Positions 29,675 through 38,379 of a stretch of 64,000 bases of DNA are shown here, piece by piece. The notes under the pieces were generated by a model. That model was not told the DNA's origin. It was given only the letters and a program-made list of their open reading frames with translations, and did no database searches. Position 1 is the stretch's first letter. Every line of letters starts with the position of its first letter. This stretch comes from Entoloma clypeatum (taxonomy: Eukaryota > Basidiomycota > Agaricomycetes > Agaricales > Entolomataceae). The DNA is taken from assembly GCA_963565915.1 (NCBI GenBank), contig OY751493.1:2666001-2730000 (forward strand). Reading direction: 5' to 3'. The translations under genes and the position numbers were made by a program.

Positions 29675-30558
29675 CTACTGGGTTTTGGCCTTCTTGGCCG
29701 GCAGACCGTCGTCCTCCGACTCATCCTCCGTTTCTCCGCTTGCAGCTCTGCAAGCTCCCCGTCCGCCAACCCCTTGTCCTCCCCCTCGTCTTTTTCCTCA
29801 TCCTCTTCCTCTCCTTCTTCCTCTTCTCCGTCCTCCGTCTCCGACTCCGGAGCCGCCGCCTCCAGAAGGAAGTTCCGGTAGGTGAGGTGGTTGTTCATAA
29901 TTTGAAGCTGCCGGAGCAGCGCCCAACCGACCCTCGCCGACTGCTCCTCTCTCTCCTCCAGAGCCTCCCGGAGCTCCCGGAGCTCCTCCGTGACCCCTGC
30001 GCCGCAGCAGTTCTTTGCCCCGCTCGGGCCCGCGACGGCCTCCTCCGTCTTCCCCCGTTTCCGCTTCGCCCTCGTCTCGCCGGTTTTCAGGCAAACCCGT
30101 TTGCCATCTTTACACCGCTGGCATGCGGTGCCTTTCCCCTGCCTAAGGAGACTGTCAGTAAGAAAAAGAAGATGAAAAAAAGCGGGTACTCACAATGGCC
30201 ACTTGCACTCCACCTTCGCCTGCACACAGGCCTGACACGCCTCCCCCCGGACCTCCGATTCCTCCACTCCGCTCTCCGCCCTCTGTTTCCCCGCCTTCTT
30301 CGTCCTCTTCCTCTCCGTCTCCGCCTCCGCCTTCGCCTCCGCCTCTGCCTTCTTCTTCGCCTCTGCCTCCCTCGCCCTCCTCTCGGCCTCCGCCTTCTTC
30401 CTTGCCTCCGCCTCCTCCTTTTCCTTGCGTATCTGCGCCAGACGGCGCAGGAGCTCCTCTTCGGAGTCGTCTAGGTTGGCGCTGGATCGGGGGGGCTGTG
30501 TGCTCGAGCCTTGGGGCATGTTGGTGGTAACTGGAAGAAACCCTTGAAAGCCGCTCAT
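29675..30558 (-). CDS. Antisense spliced gene in Gypsy-A2: helix-rich protein with Zn2Cys6-like cluster, probably frameshifted
   Basis: Opposite in direction to gag-pol, between the pol stop and the 3' LTR. Exon 1 (30558-30194) starts MSGFQGFLP, has a long charged helix (residues about 33-95, Glu/Lys/Arg/Ala repeats) and ends in CQACVQAKVECKWP. An intron of 51 bp (30193-30143) has GTGAGT, a branch-like CTGAC and TTAG. Exon 2 resumes in frame with GKGTACQRCKDGKRVC, completing C-x2-C-x6-C-x10-C-x2-C-x6-C, the spacing of fungal Zn2Cys6 binuclear clusters. A leucine-heptad stretch (TEELRELREALEER), LLRQLQIMNNHLTYRNFLLEA, an acidic run and a basic end (LPAKKAKTQ, stop at 29675) follow, but need two frame changes near 29950 and 29750. 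Cargo gene or element-specific regulator; function unknown. Confidence 0.6.
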
Positions 30559-30639
30559 CTCCGTTAAATAACCGAGACCACATGACCTTGTTTATTTTCT
30601 CGCGGTCTTCCATGGGTGTCAGACCTAAGAGGGGAATAC

Positions 30640-31361
30640 TGTTATATCCGTCTCCGAATCTCCGATCCACTCCGATCATCCTCCGACTTTCCGGACTTTC
30701 CGGACATCCGTTACCTCCGCATCTCTGCACGTTGCCATCGTGCATTTCATATTCATAACTCCATGCCTTTATGCATTTCATATTCATATTCCCGTTTACT
30801 TATGCATCGCCTTTTCCGCATGGTCCGTTGACCGACATCTCCGATGTTCGTTACAGTCGCTGGCAACTTACGCCACAACTCCGGACCTACTCCGACCATC
30901 TCCGTAAAGTAATCTCATTTAGATATTTAAGCTTGTACCATACCTGTAGTTCCTCAGTTCGAATATCAACAAAGTTCACTCCTCTACTCCCCGTTCATGC
31001 CAGAGATCCTCGCTGTGGTACAATACGCCGACGACATCCTCATCTACTGCTCTTCCTCCATCGTTACCCTTCGACAAGCTCAGTACTGTGTCCGAGTCAC
31101 AACTCCAACGTCGTCCGACCATTTCCACGTCAACGTGTCTCTCACCGAGATCTTTCCGAGGACCTCCGCATCTCCGACCTCTCCTCCGACCTCCTGAAAT
31201 TGGGACACCTTATCCAACAAACGGCGGCGCAACACATACGTTGAAGCCACGTCCCTCCCCTTCGTTGTTCCTCTGCATTCCCGGAGTTCCGCTCCGGCCT
31301 CAGTCCTTCGTCCGACCTCCGACGGACTCCGACGAAGCTCCGACTTTTCACCTATTTAACA
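30640..31361 (+). repeat. 3' LTR of Gypsy-A2 (722 bp)
   Basis: Matches 23992-24713 with about four differences, all at CpG sites (for example ccgatcatcc against ccgatcgtcc). Preceded by the polypurine tract. Only 82 bp separate it from the start codon of the antisense gene, so its antisense strand may supply that gene's promoter. Confidence 0.96.
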
Positions 31362-31366
31362 GCGAT

Positions 31367-32254
31367 TACAATTTCCCCGTTGGTACTTTTGTGAATGAAC
31401 ACTCCCGCATCGGAGTGAAGTCGGACAAAGCCGAGCTTTTTCATGGAGGAATCAAGTTCCCTCCACCAGGCTAATGCGGCCTGCTTAAGTCCATATAGAG
31501 CTTTGAATAGTTGGTACACGAGGTGCTCTTTCCCTTTTACTATGTAGCCCTCAGGCTGTCGCATGTAAATGACTTCACGGAGCGTTCCATAGAGGAAGGC
31601 TGATGAGACGTCCAAAAGTGTCATGAACCACCCTTCAAGGGCTGTCAATGCCAGTATTAGTCGGACGATTTCATATCTTACGACTGGTGAGAAGATCTGA
31701 TCAAAGTCGATCCCTTCTACCTGTGAAAAGCCTTTTGCGACGAGGCGTGCTTTCAGACGCCCGTCGGACTTTTCATTATAAACCCATTTGTTCCTTAGAG
31801 CTTTCCTCCCTGCAGGCAGGGGTACTAGCTCCGTGATCACCCCGCGGCGTTTGAGCATGTCTAGCTCTTTACGTTCAGCTGCATACCAGTCTTCTTTATT
31901 TGGAAGAGGGTATATGTCTTTATGGGACATTTCAATGATGCCAACTTGGACTGATATTGCCTCCATCAGGAGGTCATTCATACATGCCGTTTGACCGCCC
32001 AATCTCCGTCTTCAATCTAATTTTTCAAGATCAGATGCTGGAGTGTCTTCCCCATAGATGCTTCCTGGCATCTTCCGAACTCGTCGTTCCCTGATCGGTC
32101 GATCTGGTACTTGCTCGGGTTCCGGAGTGGGTATTCGTGGTTCATCATCAGGCTCACTGGCAGGCAATTCATTGTCTGATTCAGGTTGATCCTGTTCAAT
32201 GGGAACTGGGTTGTGAGGTGTTTCGTTGTGACTATCGTCGTCATTGCTGCCGGG
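31367..32254 (-). pseudogene. Copia-2 Pol, middle part (integrase tail to RT fingers)
   Basis: Sense runs from the C1 insertion through the acidic linker (SNDDDSHNETPHNPVP...) into RT (WYAAERKELDMLKRRGVI, LKARLVAKGFSQVEGIDFDQIFSPVVRYE, LYGLKQAALAWWRELD), stopping at the A2 insertion after STNGEIVIAV. One TGA at 32012-32014 follows DLEKLD. Copia-1 has CGA at the same codon, so this is a CpG transition. The frame is otherwise intact across both insertions. Confidence 0.9.
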
Positions 32255-32698
32255 TGTAAGGGCAACCACTTTGCACTTTCCCTTTCCGTTCATTTCCACC
32301 ATCTCCGACGCCCTCCGACGCCCTCCGACGCCCTCCGATCGTATCTGTTGCCTCTGATATCTTATTCACCTCTCTGCACCTCTCCACATCCGACGACTCC
32401 GCGCCCCTCCGCTCCTCCGCACGTCGGATCGCAGGTACTATCATTCATCTCGTTTCCATTCATCCCCCATCCCTACTCCCGACCATTACTCATCATTCCT
32501 ATGTCTCGTTTTATCTTTTATTTCATATCTCATTTTACTATTTATCTCGCTAGCTTGCAGGGGAATCCTTAGAACTTTCTCTTCGGATCTCCCTTGCAAG
32601 GTGTGTGTTGTATTACTTATCAGACTGCTCAATCTAATCTTCGGATCTCCCTTGCAAGTATCTGAGTTTGAGTCTTGGATCGTAAGGTCGCCCTTGCA
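32255..32698 (+). repeat. 5' LTR of Gypsy-C1 (444 bp)
   Basis: The LTR begins TGTAAGGGCAACC and ends CCCTTGCA (CCCTTACA in the 3' LTR, a transition in the terminal inverted motif). It has a short tandem of CCCTCCGACG-type decamers near 32308-32341. TATTTAT box at 32539-32545, predicted start AGAACTTTCT at 32571-32580, 32 nt downstream. Confidence 0.95.
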
Positions 32699-32700
32699 GT

Positions 32701-32710
32701 AGAAAGTTCT
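32701..32710 (+). promoter_or_regulatory. Gypsy-C1 self-priming primer binding site
   Basis: AGAAAGTTCT, 2 nt after the 5' LTR, is the exact complement of AGAACTTTCT at the predicted mRNA 5' end (32571-32580). Confidence 0.78.
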
Positions 32711-32859
32711 CATCTAATTGGACCGGGTCCGATTGCATCGTTGTCACGATTCCGCGCTTCGGAGTAGCTTCGTCCACGTCCGACTCCGATACATCTCACA
32801 CCCCTTCCAGTTCTTCTAATTACCTCTCCGTAACCGGTGATTCTGCTCCGCGCATAGTA

Positions 32860-34014
32860 ATGGACGACCCCAATCGCCTTGAACAGCTCGAGCACGAGTT
32901 CCAGGAACAACGTCAAACTCTCGCTGATATCTCTACTCAACTTGACCAACTCCTCCTCGCCTTCAACGCAATTCCTGCCCCAGCTCCGCCACCTATCCCA
33001 CCTGCTCCCGCACCCGCACCTCCACCTGCTCCGCTCGCTCCGGCCAATCCGGGCGTGCGTCGAGCAAAACCCGCCAATCCGTCAGACTTCGACGGATCGC
33101 GCGCAAATGGCTGGACCTTTCTAAACTCCTGTGAATTGTTTATGGGGCTGGCTCCGGAACAGTTCGCAGACGACCACGCTAAAATTTATTGGGCCTTATC
33201 TTTCATGAAGAGTGGACGCGCAGCACGCTTTGCGGATCGCATTATCCGACAAGAGCGGAGGACCGGTGCTCCGCCTTATCGGACTTGGGTGGACTTCCGC
33301 GCCGTCTTTACAACGGAGTTCACTCCGAAGAATGAGGAACAGGACGCGAGACTGATCCTCGAAGGAGAATCCTATTATCAAGGTCAACGGGATGTCGAGA
33401 CCTATATTGACGAGTTCAAAGACTACATTGACAAAGCAGGCTATCAGGAGGATACCAATATAGTACTCAAATTCCGCCATGGTCTCCGTTCCGACATTCA
33501 GAACGAGATCGCCACCCTGACCCACGGACGGCCTGCGGACGACAACCCCGATGAGTGGTACTCTGCAGCACGAGTCAACGACGACAATAGAATTGCCAAC
33601 AAAGCCTTCAAAGCCACTGCTCCGACCCGCACATCCGCCTTCCGCAACGTCGTCGGACCAAGAGTACCTGGCACCTCAGTATTCCCTCGCCCCTACATTC
33701 CATTCACTCCGCGTCCAGCTCCGCTCGCATCCGCAACCGCTCCGCCGACAAGGGACCCTAATGCAATGGACATTGATACTTCACGCGTCAAAGGCAAGAA
33801 TGCCAATGCATGCTTCAGATGTAACAAAACGGGTCACTTCAGTCGTGAATGCCCCCTTCGCTTCGACATCCGATTCATGACGATGGAGGAACAAGACGAG
33901 TTTATCATGGAACAACTCGTGGTCAAGGACGCGGCGGAAGGCAACTCCGTTCCGCCCACGGAGTCTGCGGAGTCGGAGGGAGGACAGGAGGATTTTCCTC
34001 CTCACAACGAGTGA
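32860..34014 (+). CDS. Gypsy-C1 Gag
   Basis: 384 residues from MDDPNRLEQLEHEFQEQ. It opens with a coiled-coil-like helix, then a Pro/Ala-rich hinge (residues 45-70) and the retrotransposon Gag capsid domain (SDFDGSRANGWTFLNSCELF, residues about 75-230: WALSFMKSGRAARFADRI, FTTEFTPKNEEQDAR, ETYIDEFKDYIDKAGY). One zinc knuckle, CFRCNKTGHFSREC, lies near residue 315, followed by an acidic C-terminus. Builds the particle and packages RNA. The last 55 codons overlap the pol frame (-1). I find no canonical heptamer in the overlap, so the frameshift signal is unknown. Confidence 0.95.
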   Translation: MDDPNRLEQLEHEFQEQRQTLADISTQLDQLLLAFNAIPAPAPPPIPPAPAPAPPPAPLAPANPGVRRAKPANPSDFDGSRANGWTFLNSCELFMGLAPEQFADDHAKIYWALSFMKSGRAARFADRIIRQERRTGAPPYRTWVDFRAVFTTEFTPKNEEQDARLILEGESYYQGQRDVETYIDEFKDYIDKAGYQEDTNIVLKFRHGLRSDIQNEIATLTHGRPADDNPDEWYSAARVNDDNRIANKAFKATAPTRTSAFRNVVGPRVPGTSVFPRPYIPFTPRPAPLASATAPPTRDPNAMDIDTSRVKGKNANACFRCNKTGHFSRECPLRFDIRFMTMEEQDEFIMEQLVVKDAAEGNSVPPTESAESEGGQEDFPPHNE

Positions 34015-37000
34015 ACAGTGCGCCCTCGTTGTCTACTAAAAATCGTTATGCTGCCTTATTTATGGAACAATATGATCCTATACCCTCCATCTCTAAGCCT
34101 GCAAACGATCCTATAGTCGCACCCAACTCCGCAAACCCTATCCGCATCTGCTTCTCTAAGTGGGAGCGGCGGCTTCCAAAACAATATGTTCTCGCCGCAG
34201 CCGCTCGCTCCGACAATTCCCTCGAACTAGACATAGTTCTCGAAACTACCGACACTAAAGACATACTATCACAAAAGGCCTTACTCGACAGTGGGGCAAC
34301 AGGATCGTTTATTGAACGTACTCTGGTCGAGAAACACCGACTCTCTACTCGAAAACTACAACGCGCAATTCCGGTATACAACATCGACGGAACTCCGAAT
34401 GAGGCCGGAGCAATAACGGAGGTGTTGGACGTAGTGCTCCGCTATCGGGATCACTCGGAACGGACCCAGCTTGCAGTCACAAGTTTGGGAAAACAAGAAA
34501 TCGTGTTAGGCTTCACTTGGCTCAAAGAACACAACCCCGAGGTAGATTGGACTTCAGGGGAAGTGAAGATGAGCCGGTGTCCTGCACGATGTCGGACATG
34601 CCAACAGGAGGCAGCCCAAGAGCGGAAGGAGCGGAAGTTCGAACAAGTCCGCATCCGAGCCTGTCGGATGGGTTCCACTCCGACGTCCGGTCTAGAGGAG
34701 GAGGCTCCACGCGGCCCATGGGTGGAGGATGTCACAGAAGGAGAAGAAACGGAGGAGTTAGCGGAAGACGATGAGGAAGAGGATGAGTTTGAGGAGGGAG
34801 ACCGCCTTTTTGTCGGAACAGTACCTGCGGAGGCGGAGTTCATCCGCGCTTCATCCAATATCTCGCAACGTCTATCGGAGGCCTTCCTCAGTAACCAGAA
34901 ACCCAAATCTTTCCGCGATTCCGTACCAGACCACTTGTTTGATTTCGAAGACGTATTCTCAAAGACCTCTTTCGACACCTTACCGGAAGAGCGGACGTGG
35001 GACCACGCCATTGAACTTGTTCCGGACGCCTCTCCGGCGGGTTGTAAGGTATATCCGCTCGCCCCGAACGAACAGAAAGAACTCGACGCGTTTTTGGAGG
35101 AAAACCTTGCAACTGGTCGGATCCGCCCTTCCAAGTCTCCGATGGCATCTCCGGTGTTCTATATCAAGAAAAAGGATGGCTCCCTTCGTCTTGTACAAGA
35201 CTACCGGTCACTCAATTCCAAAACTATCAAAAACAAGTATCCGCTTCCGCTCATATCCGAACTGATCAATAAACTTCAACGCGCTCAATACTTCACCAAA
35301 CTCGACATCCGCTGGGGTTACAACAATGTACGGATAAAGCCCGGAGACGAGTGGAAGGCCGCTTTTCGGACCAATCGCGGACTCTATGAACCATTGGTGA
35401 TGTTCTTCGGCCTCACTAATAGTCCATCCACATTCCAGACTATGATGAACGAGATCTTTCAGGACCTTATCACTGAAGGTGTAGTTTGTGTTTACCTTGA
35501 CGATATACTCATCTTCACGGAGACCCTTGCGGAACATCGGAGGGTCACACGGATTGTACTGGAACGACTTCGCGAACACAAACTCTATCTAAAACCAGAG
35601 AAATGCGAGTTTGAGCAAATGCGCATTGAATACTTAGGCCTTATTATTGAACAAGGACGCGTAGAGATGGATCCGGTGAAAGTAGCGGGGGTCGCGGAGT
35701 GGCCTGCTCCAACAAACGTCCGAGAAGTACAGTCCTTTCTGGGGTTCACTAACTTCTATCGCCGTTTTATTGAAGGGTTTTCGGACATCGCGCGCCCTCT
35801 TTTCGAGCTCACGAAGAAGGGGCACCTCTGGTCTTGGAAGGAAGGAGAAGTGTCCGCATTTGCGGAGTTGAAGCGGAGGATTACATCCGCTCCGATCCTG
35901 GTCTTAGCTGATCATCGAAAGGAGTGGCGGGTAGAAGCGGATAGCTCGGACTTTGCAACCGGAGCAGTACTGTCCCAACCAACAGAGGACGGTAAGTGGC
36001 ACCCTGTCGCATTCTATTCCAAAAGCCTCAGTCCGGTGGAACGCAACTACGAGATCTATGACAAGGAGATGTTGGCAGTGGTCCGCGCATTAGAGGAGTG
36101 GAGGCACTTCCTTGAAGGAGCGGAGAAGACAGTGGAGATTTGGACGGACCACAAAAATCTTGAGTACTTCATGACAGCTCAAAAACTAAATCGACGACAA
36201 GCTAGATGGTCCTTATACCTCGCTCGTTTCGATTTTAAAATGCACCATCGACCTGGAAAGTCAATGGGCAAGTCCGACGCTTTGTCCCGACGAGCGGACC
36301 ACGGAGACGGATCGCGGGACAACGAAAACATCATCCTTCTTCGACCAGAATTGTTTGCAGTGCGAGCAATGCGTGGGGTAACTGTTCAAGGGGAAGAACG
36401 CGACGTCCTCTGCCAGGTCCGACAGGGAATCCGAGAGGGGCTACTGGAGGATAGTGTGGCGGAGGTCGTCAGATCCCTTCCGACCGTCGGAGCGGGGTCC
36501 GTCCGAAGTGCGGAGTGGAGGCAAGCGGAAGGTTTGCTCTACTTCAGGGATCGTATCTATGTTCCTAATAATCCCCAACTGCGTCATCGGATCCTCACAC
36601 AACACCACGACACTCCGGTGGCCGGACATCCGGGACGGTGGAAAACCTTGGAACTGGTGTCGCGCAATTACTGGTGGCCACACATGTCTCGTTTAATAGG
36701 TCAATATTGCAAGACATGCGACTCATGCCTCCGCACCAAGGTCCGACGCACTCCGCCCTCCGGAGAGCTCAATCCACTACTGGTCCCCACGGAGCGGTGG
36801 CAAGTAACCAGTGTTGACTTCATTACTGAACTACCAGAAGCCCACGGCTACGACGCTATCATGGTGGTAGTGGACTCAGTAGGGAAGCGGGGACACTTCA
36901 TCCCGACGCACTCCGACATCTCCGCACTCGGGACTGCACGCTCCTATATTCAAAACGTCTGGAAACTCCACGGACTACCGGAGGCCATTGTCTCCGACCG

Positions 37001-37919
37001 CGGACCACAGTTTGTCGCCAAGTTCACGCGCGAACTATATAGGCTACTTGGCATTAAGATTGCTGCCTCGACAGCCTACCATCCGCAGTCGGACGGACAG
37101 ACGGAGCGGGTCAATCAAGGATTGGAACAATATCTTCGCCTATTCGTCAATGAACGTCAAGACGATTGGGACGAATGGCTTCCGATGGCTGAATTTGCAT
37201 ACAACAACCATGTTCACGCATCGACACGTCAAACTCCGTTCTACATTGACACCGGCCGCCATCCGCGCATGGGATTCGAACCTCGTGAGAAGCGGACGGA
37301 AATCGAGGCGGTAGCGGATTTCAGCGAGCGGATGAAGTCCGCTCTGGAAGAGGCTCGCGCAGCACTAACAAAGGCAAAAGACGACATGGCGCGATACTAC
37401 AACCAGCATCGGAGCACCACTCCGACATTCCGCCCGGGGGACAAGGTCTTTTTAGACTCATCGGACCTCAAAACCACCGGACCCACAAAAAAACTTGCAC
37501 ATCGGTACGTAGGCCCTTTCCCAGTGGTCCGACCTGTCGGAACACATGCCTACGAACTTCGCCTTCCCCCTTCCATGTCCCGCATTCACCCAGTATTCCA
37601 CGTTGTCAAACTTTCACTAGTTCCCGACGACCCTTTCCGACGCCAAGTCCGCTCTCCTCCGCCTCCGACGGTAGTGGGAGAAGAATTGGAGTATGATGTT
37701 GAAAACCTCTTGGACAGCCGACTGCATCGAGGCAAGCTTCAATTCTTGGTCAAATGGAAGGGATATGGCTACGAAGAGAATTCCTGGGAAGCAGAAGACA
37801 ATGTCCACGCTCCGCGCCTAGTCCGCGACTTCTACCGACGTCATCCGGGAGCTCCGCGTCGGATCTCCGCTGCGATATTCGACTCGTTTCGCCTGACACG
37901 TCGAGACGCCGTGCCTTGA
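33849..37919 (+). CDS. Gypsy-C1 Pol polyprotein with chromodomain
   Basis: An open frame of 1356 codons in the -1 frame relative to gag; the true entry point is somewhere in the overlap, not necessarily at the first Met. Protease LLDSGATGSFIE (about residue 146), an acidic linker rich in Glu/Asp (about 295-325), RT with LVQDYRSLNSKT, FFGLTNSPSTFQ and YLDDILIFT (about 548), RNase H with EADSSDFATGAVLS and YDKEMLAVVRALEEWRHFL, integrase finger HHDTPVAGHPGRW...CDSCLRTK (about 918), DDE core VDFITELPE, SDRGPQF and QTERVNQ, and chromodomain EYDVENLLDSRLHRGK...WKGYGYEENSWE (about 1277). All catalytic residues are present. Very similar to the decayed Pol of Gypsy-F. Confidence 0.95.
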   Translation: MPPSLRHPIHDDGGTRRVYHGTTRGQGRGGRQLRSAHGVCGVGGRTGGFSSSQRVNSAPSLSTKNRYAALFMEQYDPIPSISKPANDPIVAPNSANPIRICFSKWERRLPKQYVLAAAARSDNSLELDIVLETTDTKDILSQKALLDSGATGSFIERTLVEKHRLSTRKLQRAIPVYNIDGTPNEAGAITEVLDVVLRYRDHSERTQLAVTSLGKQEIVLGFTWLKEHNPEVDWTSGEVKMSRCPARCRTCQQEAAQERKERKFEQVRIRACRMGSTPTSGLEEEAPRGPWVEDVTEGEETEELAEDDEEEDEFEEGDRLFVGTVPAEAEFIRASSNISQRLSEAFLSNQKPKSFRDSVPDHLFDFEDVFSKTSFDTLPEERTWDHAIELVPDASPAGCKVYPLAPNEQKELDAFLEENLATGRIRPSKSPMASPVFYIKKKDGSLRLVQDYRSLNSKTIKNKYPLPLISELINKLQRAQYFTKLDIRWGYNNVRIKPGDEWKAAFRTNRGLYEPLVMFFGLTNSPSTFQTMMNEIFQDLITEGVVCVYLDDILIFTETLAEHRRVTRIVLERLREHKLYLKPEKCEFEQMRIEYLGLIIEQGRVEMDPVKVAGVAEWPAPTNVREVQSFLGFTNFYRRFIEGFSDIARPLFELTKKGHLWSWKEGEVSAFAELKRRITSAPILVLADHRKEWRVEADSSDFATGAVLSQPTEDGKWHPVAFYSKSLSPVERNYEIYDKEMLAVVRALEEWRHFLEGAEKTVEIWTDHKNLEYFMTAQKLNRRQARWSLYLARFDFKMHHRPGKSMGKSDALSRRADHGDGSRDNENIILLRPELFAVRAMRGVTVQGEERDVLCQVRQGIREGLLEDSVAEVVRSLPTVGAGSVRSAEWRQAEGLLYFRDRIYVPNNPQLRHRILTQHHDTPVAGHPGRWKTLELVSRNYWWPHMSRLIGQYCKTCDSCLRTKVRRTPPSGELNPLLVPTERWQVTSVDFITELPEAHGYDAIMVVVDSVGKRGHFIPTHSDISALGTARSYIQNVWKLHGLPEAIVSDRGPQFVAKFTRELYRLLGIKIAASTAYHPQSDGQTERVNQGLEQYLRLFVNERQDDWDEWLPMAEFAYNNHVHASTRQTPFYIDTGRHPRMGFEPREKRTEIEAVADFSERMKSALEEARAALTKAKDDMARYYNQHRSTTPTFRPGDKVFLDSSDLKTTGPTKKLAHRYVGPFPVVRPVGTHAYELRLPPSMSRIHPVFHVVKLSLVPDDPFRRQVRSPPPPTVVGEELEYDVENLLDSRLHRGKLQFLVKWKGYGYEENSWEAEDNVHAPRLVRDFYRRHPGAPRRISAAIFDSFRLTRRDAVP

Positions 37920-37930
37920 AGGGGGGGTGA

Positions 37931-38374
37931 TGTAAGGGCAACCACTTTGCACTTTCCCTTTCCGTTCATTTCCACCATCTCCGACACCCTCCGACGCCCT
38001 CCGATGCCCTCCGATCGTATCTGTTGCCTCTGATATCTTATTCACCTCTCTGCACCTCTCCACATCCGACGACTCCGCGCCCCTCCGCTCCTCCACACGT
38101 CGGATCGCAGGTACTATCATTCATCTCGTTTCCATTCATCCCCCATCCCTACTCCCGACCATTACTCATCATTCCTATGTCTCGTTTTATCTTTTATTTC
38201 ATATCTCATTTTACTATTTATCTCGCTAGCTTGCAGGGGAATCCTTAGAACTTTCTCTTCGGATCTCCCTTGCAAGGTGTGTGTTGTATTACTTATCAGA
38301 CTGCTCAATCTAATCTTCGGATCTCCCTTGCAAGTATCTGAGTTTGAGTCTTGGATCGTAAGGTCGCCCTTACA
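37931..38374 (+). repeat. 3' LTR of Gypsy-C1 (444 bp)
   Basis: Pairs with 32255-32698; differences include gacacc/gacgcc, gatgcc/gacgcc and ccacacg/ccgcacg. Bordered by TSD ccggg at 38375-38379. Confidence 0.96.
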
Positions 38375-38379
38375 CCGGG

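Larger units (their letters stand above)
23992..31361 (+). mobile_element. Gypsy-A copy 2 (A2), near-intact chromovirus with antisense cargo gene
   Basis: Complete plus-strand element with two 722-bp LTRs differing at about four CpG sites by eye, and TSD gcgat (23987-23991 and 31362-31366). Order: 5' LTR, primer site, gag, pol (-1 frame), an antisense spliced gene, PPT (AAGAGGGGAATAC), 3' LTR. Gag (from 25003) and pol have no stop. It sits in Copia-2 immediately before the RT YVDD motif. The few LTR differences indicate a recent insertion. Confidence 0.96.
32255..38374 (+). mobile_element. Gypsy-C copy 1 (C1), apparently intact chromovirus in Copia-2
   Basis: Two 444-bp LTRs (32255-32698, 37931-38374) with TGTAAGGGC and GCCCTTACA ends, TSD ccggg (32250-32254 and 38375-38379). 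Gag and pol are open. The LTRs differ at about four sites, all G/C-to-A/T and three of them at CpG. A polypurine tract GAAGGGGGGGTGA precedes the 3' LTR. One of three elements in the window that could still be active. Confidence 0.96.

Noticed and set aside
29740..30474. 244-codon Leu/Arg/Pro-rich plus-strand frame in Gypsy-A2
   Set aside because: Low-complexity composition with no domain; explained as a shadow of the acidic and helical parts of the antisense gene.
30195..30530. Pro/Ser-rich frame on the plus strand after Gypsy-A2 pol
   Set aside because: It is the complement of the charged helix of the antisense gene (Glu/Lys codons read as Pro/Ser); the antisense reading has the intron and the cysteine spacing.
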